From assembly GCA_035426385.1 (NCBI GenBank), contig DAOLZQ010000061.1:1-16040 (forward strand): a stretch of DNA of 16,040 nucleotides, given 5' to 3'. Below, piece after piece: positions 1-6,145 of this stretch. Position numbers and translations under genes: made by a program. The stretch is from Parvibacillus sp035426385. GTDB taxonomy: Bacteria > Bacteroidota > Bacteroidia > Chitinophagales > Saprospiraceae. Positions within the stretch are counted from its first letter, which is position 1, and every line of letters starts with the position of its first letter. A model generated the notes under the pieces. The model did no database searches and had not been told where the DNA came from. It saw only the letters and a program-made list of their open reading frames with translations.

Positions 1-116
1 GATAATGTGTTCGAGATAATTACGTTGTCCGACTCTATTATTAAATTGTTTCCTTCCCATATTTTTGACTCCCCGAATATAATTGACTGTTACAGTGGAT
101 TGGAATGCTCCGACCT
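1..116. other. Left-edge sequence, no assignable gene
   Basis: This stretch lies between the window edge and the first tandem repeat copy. Both strands are open but neither reading is recognisable. On the minus strand an ATG at 58-60 gives a 20-residue start (MGRKQFNNRVGQRNYLEHII) running off the left edge, which could be the N-terminus of a truncated gene. On the plus strand a frame open from base 1 runs into the repeat and stops at 172-174; it could be the tail of a gene whose end was replaced by the repeat. There is too little sequence to choose between them. Confidence 0.2.
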
Positions 117-420
117 CACCTCGCGGTGGACTCATTTTTTGGTTGCGGAGAGTGAGGGATTATTAATAGCATGATCCCCAAAATGGAGGAAGAAACTCAA
201 CCAAAAAATGTGTTGCTCCTTCCAGTCGCGTTGTTCATTTGCAGCCGTTCCGCACAAAGCTTTGCTTTGACTACACTACTGCAAATACAAAATCCACCTC
301 GCGGTGGACTCATTTTTTGGTTGCGGAGAGTGAGGGATTATTAAATTCATGATCCCCAAAATGGGGGAAGAAACTCAACCAAAAAATGTGTTGCTCCTTC
401 CAGTCGCGTTGTTCATTTGC

Positions 421-520
421 NNNNNNNNNNNNNNNNNNNNNNNNNNNNNNNNNNNNNNNNNNNNNNNNNNNNNNNNNNNNNNNNNNNNNNNNNNNNNNNN
501 NNNNNNNNNNNNNNNNNNNN
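421..520. other. Assembly gap of 100 N inside the tandem repeat
   Basis: There are exactly 100 unknown bases, a conventional length for a gap of unknown size. Copy 1 has only 42 bases (243-284) between the two sequences that flank the gap, so the true missing length is probably 42 bp or 42 plus a multiple of 178 bp. The gap very likely marks a repeat the assembler could not resolve, so the copy number is unknown. Confidence 0.9.
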
Positions 521-528
521 ATACAAAA

Positions 529-544
529 TCCACCTCGCGGTGGA
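529..544 (-). terminator. Hairpin downstream of tRNA-Ser, possible terminator
   Basis: Read on the minus strand, 16 nt after the tRNA end comes a 6-bp stem (TCCACC/GGTGGA) closed by GCGA, a GNRA-type tetraloop, followed by TTTTG. This resembles a short intrinsic terminator for the tRNA transcript. The same hairpin recurs at 293-308 in the repeat and, with a damaged outer stem, at 115-130. The T-run is short, so termination is an inference. Confidence 0.4.
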
Positions 545-560
545 CTCATTTTTTGGTTGC

Positions 561-647
561 GGAGAGTGAGGGATTCGAACCCTCGATAAGCTTTTGGCCT
601 ATACACACTTTCCAGGCGTGCTCCTTAAACCACTCGGACAACTCTCC
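561..647 (-). tRNA. tRNA-Ser (anticodon GGA)
   Basis: The 87-nt minus-strand sequence folds as a class II tRNA. The acceptor stem is GGAGAGT/ACTCTCC; the anticodon stem CACGC/GTGTG encloses loop CTGGAAA, giving anticodon GGA for UCC/UCU serine codons. A 5-bp variable arm (TAGGC/GCTTA, loop CAAAA) follows, then a T-arm GAGGG-TTCGAAT-CCCTC. The base after the acceptor stem is G, the usual serine discriminator. CCA is not encoded (GCAACC follows), so it would be added enzymatically. The last 15 nt are repeated in the tandem array downstream. Confidence 0.96.
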
Positions 648-657
648 AAAATCGGGG

Positions 658-665
658 CAAAGATA
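658..665 (-). promoter_or_regulatory. -7 element of the tRNA-Ser promoter
   Basis: TATCTTTG on the minus strand exactly matches the Bacteroidota -7 consensus TAnnTTTG and lies 10 nt before the tRNA 5' end, the expected position for a short-leader tRNA transcript. I found no clear TTG at the -33 spacing. Confidence 0.55.
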
Positions 666-839
666 AAAATTCTTTAGTGATATTCGATTCTACTCCATCC
701 TACACCGTCTTTAGCCGCAGGCAAACTATACGCTTCGTGCTGTAGCAAAGGAAAAAATCAAAAAACCGCCCCTCCCTTTCTCCTTCTACTTCATATTTAT
801 GCCGGAAAGCCTTTATCTTCCCATCCAAATTCTAATCAT

Positions 840-2156
840 ATGTCAAGAGCTGCTCTCTTGTGTATCTTCATTCTATCTACATCTGGTCTGATGTCCCAAC
901 ATTTATTGACTGATGATCCGGATACGACAGCCCTAAATTCTCGACGACTGAAGATGATTTCTGAAAAATATGGGAATTTATCCTTCAGCGGATATATGCA
1001 GCCACAGTTCCAAATTGCCACTAAAAAAGGCATTGTGAATGAGTTCGAAGGAGGCGCTTTTGACCACAATGTCTCCAACAGATTTCGCTTGCGACGTGGG
1101 CGACTGAAGGCTGAATATTTAACTTACCACAAAGATCAATCACCCGAGACCTACTTCGTTTTCCAATTTGATGGAAGCGAAAAAGGAGTTAATATCCGTG
1201 ACTTTTGGGGTAGATACTATGAAAATAAGTGGAAACTATTCTCATTCTCAATGGGGATGATGGGCAGGCCTTTTGGCTACGAACTACAACTGTCATCTTC
1301 TACACGCGAGTCTCCCGAACGAGGCCGCATGTCGCAAACACTGATGAAAACCGAACGCGATCTGGGTGCACTGATCTCTATCAATAAGAGAAGCTCCACC
1401 AACATCATGAAAAAAATACAATTAGATGTCGGCCTTTACAATGGTCAGGGACTCTCAGGTCCCGGCGAATTTGATAATGTGAAGGATATAGTCTCCCGCT
1501 TATCTATCAAACCGATGGGCATAGGTAAGCTCCAGCAATGGTCCATACAAGGTGGTATAAGCTCTATCTATGGGGGCATCGAAAATCGTTCGCCTTATCT
1601 ATACGAGACTGTCAATATAGCGGGTCAAATTAGGATGAGCTCAGATAGTATAGTAGGGAATGTGGGCAAGAAAGCACCTCGAATCTATGGAGGCATCGAT
1701 GCAGAGATAGCCTCTAAGAGCCTAAAGTGGAAGACACAACTCCGGGCAGAATATATATTCGGGAGGCAGAGCTCAACCAAGTATTCATCCTATACACCAG
1801 GTAGCTATCCAGTCAGTGGAGGCATCAGTCAACCGCTCTATATACGCTCGTTCAATGGCGCTTATTTCTACCTGATTCAAAATATAATGAGCGCAAAAAA
1901 TCAATTGGTTTTAAAGTACGATTGGTATGACCCCAATACCAAAATTGAAGGTAAAGGTATTCTGGAAAACTCAGGTTTTACCGATGCCGATATAATGTTT
2001 GCTACAGTGGGAGTTGGGCTGATCCATCAGGTAAATCGGAATTTAAAATTGATGGCTTACTACAGCCATCCGATGAATGAATCTAGTGGAATTACCAATT
2101 ATACATCTGATATAGATGATGACATCTTCACACTTAGGACTCAATTTATGTTCTAA
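840..2156 (+). CDS. OprO/OprP-type outer-membrane porin
   Basis: The 438-residue product is a probable outer-membrane beta-barrel channel of the phosphate-selective porin O/P family, common in Bacteroidota. An N-terminal signal peptide (hydrophobic residues 4-18, cleavage near residue 20) precedes a barrel rich in alternating aromatic and polar residues. Family-like features include the early strand FSGYMQPQFQ (about 49-58), the basic stretch FRLRRGRLKAEY (about 82-93) and the motif GRPFGYELQLSSSTRESPER around 142-161. It ends in phenylalanine (QFMF), as outer-membrane proteins often do for BAM recognition. The start has no Shine-Dalgarno site, as usual in this phylum. It stands alone and converges with the next gene, 28 bp away. 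Substrate cannot be read from sequence; phosphate or pyrophosphate is only the family namesake. Confidence 0.85.
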   Translation: MSRAALLCIFILSTSGLMSQHLLTDDPDTTALNSRRLKMISEKYGNLSFSGYMQPQFQIATKKGIVNEFEGGAFDHNVSNRFRLRRGRLKAEYLTYHKDQSPETYFVFQFDGSEKGVNIRDFWGRYYENKWKLFSFSMGMMGRPFGYELQLSSSTRESPERGRMSQTLMKTERDLGALISINKRSSTNIMKKIQLDVGLYNGQGLSGPGEFDNVKDIVSRLSIKPMGIGKLQQWSIQGGISSIYGGIENRSPYLYETVNIAGQIRMSSDSIVGNVGKKAPRIYGGIDAEIASKSLKWKTQLRAEYIFGRQSSTKYSSYTPGSYPVSGGISQPLYIRSFNGAYFYLIQNIMSAKNQLVLKYDWYDPNTKIEGKGILENSGFTDADIMFATVGVGLIHQVNRNLKLMAYYSHPMNESSGITNYTSDIDDDIFTLRTQFMF

Positions 2157-2184
2157 ATAGGTTTCATTTAATGAGGCACTGCAT

Positions 2185-3036
2185 TTAGCTATGTCCAGCC
2201 TCTTCCAGCTCAAGGATGATGATTTTATTCATTTTCATGAGTGCGTTATTCACTTTAGCGGCTTTTGTCTTATCCTGCATCAACTCCAATAATCTATTAG
2301 GTACAATCTGCCAACTTACTCCATATCTGTCTTTCAGCCAGCCGCATCTACCTTCGCTTCCTCCATCGGAAGTCAGCCCAATCCAATATTTATCCACTTC
2401 GACCTGATCGGCACACATCACCACTAGGCTCACTCCATCGCTAAAGCTAAACCTGTGGCCCTCATCGCCATCCATAGCCATCAATGTAAAACCATCGATA
2501 TCAAACTGAGCATGCTGAACTAATCCTTTCAAGGTCGGCTGCTCTGCACCATATTTAAGTATGCCTTCGATACTGGAATTGGGGAAGAGGGTAGTATAAG
2601 TTTTGATAGCCTCCTCTGCCCTACCCATCTCTGATTGACCATACAGGAGGGTAGGTGTCAATGACTGTGTGATTTGATCCTCAGTCGCCAAATACAATTG
2701 CCAGCTAACCCCATATTTATCTTCCACCCAGCCATACCGAGGGCTCCAGGGATATGAGTCCAATGCCATGAGTATCTTCCCGCCCTCCAATAGTCTTTCC
2801 CACATGCGCTCTATCACCTGCTCATCGCTGTGCATTAGCATAAATGAGATAGAAGGATTGGGCACAAAGTTGGGCCCTCCATTTATCAACATAAAGGGTT
2901 GATTCATGATGGATAGCATTGTAACTACTTGATTACTTGAGGTGATAAGAGTCTCAGGAAGTGATCGGACATAGAAATCCGCAGCATCTGTGGCTTTACT
3001 TTCGAACCACACACAGGGATAAATTGAATTATTCAT
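2185..3036 (-). CDS. Two-domain PhnB-like VOC (glyoxalase-fold) protein
   Basis: The 283-residue protein is made of two tandem domains of the PhnB / '3-demethylubiquinone 3-methyltransferase-like' type of the VOC superfamily. Domain 1 (about 3-117) has PCVWFESKATDAADFY, NGGPNF..NPSISFM and YGWVEDKYGVSWQLYL. Domain 2 (about 127-248) has YGQSEMGRAEEAIKTYTTLF, FSFSDGVSLVV and CGWLKDRYGVSWQIVP. Despite the family name, these proteins are not shown to be methyltransferases and usually have unknown substrates. No signal peptide or membrane segment is seen, so it is probably cytosolic. It is monocistronic and divergent from the lipoprotein gene at 3136. Confidence 0.85.
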   Translation of the reverse strand: MNNSIYPCVWFESKATDAADFYVRSLPETLITSSNQVVTMLSIMNQPFMLINGGPNFVPNPSISFMLMHSDEQVIERMWERLLEGGKILMALDSYPWSPRYGWVEDKYGVSWQLYLATEDQITQSLTPTLLYGQSEMGRAEEAIKTYTTLFPNSSIEGILKYGAEQPTLKGLVQHAQFDIDGFTLMAMDGDEGHRFSFSDGVSLVVMCADQVEVDKYWIGLTSDGGSEGRCGWLKDRYGVSWQIVPNRLLELMQDKTKAAKVNNALMKMNKIIILELEEAGHS

Positions 3037-3098
3037 CTTGAAAAATTTTAGCTTTCTCTAACAAATAAACATAATGTCTGTTCAATCCTAAATTTAAG

Positions 3099-3106
3099 TA
3101 ACTTTC
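3099..3106 (+). promoter_or_regulatory. Possible -7 element for the lipoprotein-gldD pair
   Basis: TAACTTTC matches TAnnTTTG at all fixed positions except the last and lies 29 nt before the start at 3136. No TTG is found at -33 spacing, so this is tentative. Confidence 0.25.
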
Positions 3107-3135
3107 ATTTTGCGAATACTGAAGAGACAAAATTT

Positions 3136-3834
3136 ATGAGACAAGGCAATTTTTTTGTATTTTACACGCTATTAACTGTATTAGTATTATCTTGCAGCCC
3201 TCGGCAGAACCCATCAGACGGTAAACAAACCGTCAGTATATCTGCAGACACTCTTGCAACCCACTCCGAAAGTATGATCAACACAACTGACACTATGGCC
3301 TCAGGCACATTTATAAAAAAGGACTCTTCAATTGTCAATAAAGATTTAGAAGGTATCGCCACTGAAATCCTAACTCTGCTCAAGAAAAAAGACTATCAAA
3401 ATCTGGGCAACTATCTTGAGCCGAAAGGCCAACTTATGTTTTCGCCTTATGGTCATATAAGCAAACAGGAAGCAGTGAGATTTTCCGCCGACGATTTGGA
3501 ACACGTGAACAATGTAAAAATTCTCCGCTGGGGCACATATGACGGAAGTGGAGAGACTATCAGTTTAAATATCGATCAGTATTTTGATAAGTTTGTATAT
3601 GATTCCAGATTTCTGGAAGATGGAACCATGTCTATTAATAAAATTCAGGGGAAAGGTAATACCATTATAAACATTGCTCAGGTATTCCCGGGAAGTGATT
3701 TCGTGGAATATTATATTCCAGGTAAGAATCCGGACTATAGAGGTATGGATTGGGCCAGCCTGCGACTAATATTTAAAAAATCAGGTAGCCAATATTATCT
3801 ACAAGCTATCGTTCACGATGGGTGGACTATTTAA
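3136..3834 (+). CDS. Lipoprotein of unknown function
   Basis: This 232-residue protein has a lipoprotein signal peptide ending in LVLSC (Cys20), so it should be lipid-anchored in the envelope. Residues 21-70 are Ser/Thr-rich and probably a linker. Residues 73-232 form one conserved-looking domain with FSPYGHI (102-108), WGTYDGSGE (132-140), FDKFVYDSRF (150-159), GMDWASLRLIF (203-213) and a C-terminal HDGWTI. From memory, very similar motifs occur in uncharacterised envelope proteins of Firmicutes as well as Bacteroidota; I cannot verify this here and no function is known to me. The gene is 29 bp upstream of gldD in the same orientation and is probably co-transcribed with it. Confidence 0.8.
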   Translation: MRQGNFFVFYTLLTVLVLSCSPRQNPSDGKQTVSISADTLATHSESMINTTDTMASGTFIKKDSSIVNKDLEGIATEILTLLKKKDYQNLGNYLEPKGQLMFSPYGHISKQEAVRFSADDLEHVNNVKILRWGTYDGSGETISLNIDQYFDKFVYDSRFLEDGTMSINKIQGKGNTIINIAQVFPGSDFVEYYIPGKNPDYRGMDWASLRLIFKKSGSQYYLQAIVHDGWTI

Positions 3835-3863
3835 TCCTTTATTAAATCTGATCTATTCTGCTC

Positions 3864-4460
3864 GTGAGAAGAAATTATTTTTTTATTTTAGTTAGTTTAA
3901 TTTTACTGACCGGTTGCTCTCAGTCACCTGTCAGTCTACCCAAACCAAGGTCCTATCCCAGAATTATTTTTCCAGAGAAAACGTATCAACAATTCGATAC
4001 CAATTATTGCCATTTTACATTCGAGTATCCTACCTACGCTATTATCGAAAGGGACAGTACTTATTTTGATGAGAAGGCTCCGGATGACTGCTGGTTTAAT
4101 ATAGTGGTGCCTCAACTGGGCAGTTATATTTTTTGTACCTATTACCCGTTGGGAAATAAGAATAAATTTGACAAGGTGGTAAATGACGCATTCCAGTTTG
4201 CAGATAAACACAATATTAAAGCAGATTATATTGATGAAATTCCAATTAAAAAACCCGGACATGTCTCAGGCATGATCTTTAATATTGAAGGAGCGGTAGC
4301 CTCAAATTTTCAGTTTTATCTCACCGACAGTACCACCCATTTCCTGCGAGGTGCATTGTACTTTAAGACTCAACCCAAACCGGACTCCTTAGCACCGGTA
4401 ATTGAATTTCTAAAAGAAGATATTGTCAGGATGATCAATACTTTCGAATGGAAGAAATAA
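3864..4460 (+). CDS. gldD: Gliding motility lipoprotein GldD
   Basis: The 198-residue protein matches GldD, a lipoprotein required for gliding motility in Flavobacterium and linked to stability of the gliding/type IX secretion apparatus. It begins with a lipobox LTGC (Cys18) after a hydrophobic signal. Family-like stretches are PKPRSYPRIIFPEK (26-39), FTFEYPTYA (51-59), DDCWFNI (74-80), the strongest block TDSTTHFLRGALYF (154-167), then PDSLAPVIEFL (173-183) and the end TFEWKK. The start is GTG; no in-frame ATG lies nearby and the signal peptide fits this start. The usual flavobacterial neighbours (mutY, ssb, gldE) are absent; the only partner is the preceding unknown lipoprotein. Confidence 0.9.
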   Translation: MRRNYFFILVSLILLTGCSQSPVSLPKPRSYPRIIFPEKTYQQFDTNYCHFTFEYPTYAIIERDSTYFDEKAPDDCWFNIVVPQLGSYIFCTYYPLGNKNKFDKVVNDAFQFADKHNIKADYIDEIPIKKPGHVSGMIFNIEGAVASNFQFYLTDSTTHFLRGALYFKTQPKPDSLAPVIEFLKEDIVRMINTFEWKK

Positions 4461-4463
4461 TTT

Positions 4464-4589
4464 TTAATGATAAATGGTTAATGATAAATTGTTAATTGTT
4501 AATGATAAATTGTTAATGGTTAATGGTTAATGGTTAATGGTTAATGGTTAATGGTTAATGGTTAATGATAAATAATGAATGGTTATTAA
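4464..4589. repeat. Array of 18 heptamers based on TTAATGG
   Basis: Starting 4 nt after gldD, the DNA can be read as 18 consecutive 7-bp words without a phase break. The first seven are variants (TTAATGA, TAAATGG, TAAATTG, TTAATTG). Seven perfect TTAATGG copies follow at 4513-4561, then TTAATGA, TAAATAA, TGAATGG and TTATTAA. The period is not a multiple of three and stop codons occur in the forward frames, so it is not coding. Such arrays can arise by replication slippage. Confidence 0.9.
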
Positions 4590-4945
4590 CTTCAACATGA
4601 GCTATTATGAATTAAAAAATTCAACCTATAAATCGCAAAAGACTATACCGCTGGGGTGGTACTTACGAAGCAAAGCGTCCCAAAAACCAAGGACTAAAAG
4701 CTGTAAGCTGTAGGAAGTGTGCAATTAGAAAAAAATGTGATACTTGTACACTAACTAATTAATTCAGTTATCAGCAATAAGTTCCAAATCAAAAAATAGC
4801 ACAGAACAGAAATAACCGAAGGTGTGAAATGATTATAGAAAAGATTTTTGGTACCGGACGAAACCCAGGATAGGTGGCATTATCCTAGGACAAAAGCCAA
4901 TAGCAAACGCTAAAAGCTATACGGGCTAGGCAATAGGCAAAAATT
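4590..4945. other. Gene-free intergenic DNA with weak repeats
   Basis: I see no gene in this region. It contains a tandem AGCTGTA pair (4699-4712). From 4896 to 4943 a GC dinucleotide recurs about every 7 bp (4896, 4903, 4909, 4916, 4930, 4937), including AGGCAAT-AGGCAAA at 4928-4941. A 6-bp hairpin AGGATA/TATCCT (4867-4886, 8-nt loop) lacks a T-run on either strand, so it is a poor terminator candidate for tgt. Confidence 0.6.
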
Positions 4946-4966
4946 GTGACGGGTGATAAGTGACAA
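4946..4966. repeat. Three GTGAnnn heptamers
   Basis: GTGACGG, GTGATAA and GTGACAA follow each other without spacing, about 40 bp beyond the end of tgt. It is the third distinct 7-bp-period motif in the same intergenic region. Confidence 0.55.
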
Positions 4967-5005
4967 GAAAATTAAGTCAATAACTAATAGTAATACCCTA
5001 TTTAC

Positions 5006-6145
5006 CTACAGCCGCTGACTCAGTAAAGGAATGACTTCATCCTTCCATTTTGCAAAATTATTTTTTAGAATTTGTTCACGCGCAGCATCCACCAGTTCCA
5101 TATAAAAAGCAAGATTGTGCAGTGTTGCAATTTGAGCAGCAAGTAATTCACCACAATGCACCAAATGTCGGAGATAAGCCTTAGTGTAAGTACGCGAGCT
5201 CTTGGCTCTACTGCTTGCATCAATAGGCGTAAAATCAGCCTTCCATCTTTCATTTTTGATATTGATCACACCATTCCAGGTGTAGAGCAGACCATGTCGT
5301 GCATTCCGACTGGGCAGCACACAGTCAAACATATCAATACCCAGACCTATACATTCCAGGATATTGGCTGGTGTACCTACACCCATCAGATAGCGGGCTG
5401 ACTGCTCTGGGAGAATCTGAGTTACCACATCCGTAATCCGATACATTTCCTCTGCAGGTTCACCTACTGATAAACCACCGATGGCGTTGAGTGGCAACCC
5501 TTTAGAAGCGATATAGGTCGCTGATTCTATACGTAGATCATCATAAGTACTTCCTTGCACTATAGGAGCCAAAATGACCTGATGCCCATATGGCTTTTCA
5601 GCTTGTTCGAAATACTGAATGCACCTATCGAGCCAGCGATGCGTCAACTGCATTGAAGCATGCGCGTATTTATATTCACAAGGGTAAGGCGTACACTCAT
5701 CAAATGCCATGATAATATCAGCACCGATTTTTAATTGCGTTTCAGTGGCAGATTCCGGCGTAAATAGATGTTTGCTACCATCTATGTGAGACTGAAATAC
5801 GACGCCCTGCTCACTGATCTTCCGACGCTGTGCCAGTGAAAATACCTGATAGCCGCCACTATCCGTGAGTATGGGCTTATCCCAGGAAATGAAACGGTGC
5901 AGTCCACCTGCAGCTGCTATAATCTCTACGCCCGGTCTTAGGTACAAATGATAATTATTGCCCAAAATAATCCGGGCAAAAATTTCATCTAATAATTCGT
6001 GCTGGTGAACACCTTTCACCGAGCCCAATGTGCCTACTGGCATGAATACCGGAGTCACTATATCACCATGATCAGTGGATAATTTTCCTGCACGAGCACG
6101 ACAGGAGATATCTGTATGAATTAATTCAAATGGATGTCTTGTCAT
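5006..6145 (-). CDS. tgt: tRNA-guanine transglycosylase (queuine/preQ1)
   Basis: This 379-residue enzyme exchanges guanine at position 34 of GUN-anticodon tRNAs (Tyr, His, Asn, Asp) for preQ1, a step of queuosine synthesis. The catalytic set is present: LTDSGGYQVFSL with Asp95, FDEC with Asp149, VQGSTYDDLR (197-205), GGLSVGEP (223-230) and the nucleophile Asp274 in DMFDCVLPSRNARHG. The C-terminal zinc site is not canonical: where most bacterial TGTs have CxCxxC before Y-x-x-AYLRHL, this protein has ASSRAKSSRTY (310-320) with no cysteine, though His343 of HNLAFY remains. I recall the same loss in other Bacteroidota TGTs. The start overlaps the rodA stop by 4 bp (ATGA), so translation is probably coupled. 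Confidence 0.97.
   Translation of the reverse strand: MTRHPFELIHTDISCRARAGKLSTDHGDIVTPVFMPVGTLGSVKGVHQHELLDEIFARIILGNNYHLYLRPGVEIIAAAGGLHRFISWDKPILTDSGGYQVFSLAQRRKISEQGVVFQSHIDGSKHLFTPESATETQLKIGADIIMAFDECTPYPCEYKYAHASMQLTHRWLDRCIQYFEQAEKPYGHQVILAPIVQGSTYDDLRIESATYIASKGLPLNAIGGLSVGEPAEEMYRITDVVTQILPEQSARYLMGVGTPANILECIGLGIDMFDCVLPSRNARHGLLYTWNGVINIKNERWKADFTPIDASSRAKSSRTYTKAYLRHLVHCGELLAAQIATLHNLAFYMELVDAAREQILKNNFAKWKDEVIPLLSQRL

Larger units (their letters stand above)
117..560 (-). repeat. Tandem 178-bp repeat carrying the tRNA-Ser 3' end
   Basis: Three copies are visible: 117-294 (complete), 295-420 (cut by the N gap) and one starting at 531 that runs into the real tRNA-Ser gene. Copies 1 and 2 are in register at exactly 178 bp and almost identical. 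Each unit holds, in plus-strand order, a small hairpin (tccacc/ggtgga around tcgc), a 13-bp arm cattttttggttg, the last 15 nt of tRNA-Ser (147-161, 325-339, and the real gene from 561), a C/G-rich mini-hairpin (ccccaaaatgg) and the inverted partner arm caaccaaaaaatg (198-210, 376-388). After the 15 tRNA bases, copies 1 and 2 diverge from the tRNA into AT-rich sequence. The unit looks like a duplicated tRNA 3' flank, read on the minus strand downstream of the tRNA. A short peptide frame within it (MSPPRGGFC...) is probably not a gene. Confidence 0.85.

Noticed and set aside
147..339. Extra tRNA-Ser genes in the repeat units
   Set aside because: Only the last 15 nt match the tRNA; there is no anticodon arm, D-arm or 5' acceptor strand.
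117..420. CRISPR array
   Set aside because: The repeat unit is 178 bp, the whole unit repeats without distinct spacers, and no cas gene is present.
310..666. Open frames on both strands spanning the N gap
   Set aside because: They exist only because Ns are read through; the sequence is repeat DNA and the 3' part of tRNA-Ser, and the peptides are translations of these.
3936..4262. 108-residue minus-strand frame inside gldD
   Set aside because: It lies wholly within the clear GldD coding sequence and resembles no protein family.
4867..4886. Terminator for tgt
   Set aside because: The 6-bp hairpin has an 8-nt loop and no T-run on the strand tgt is transcribed from.
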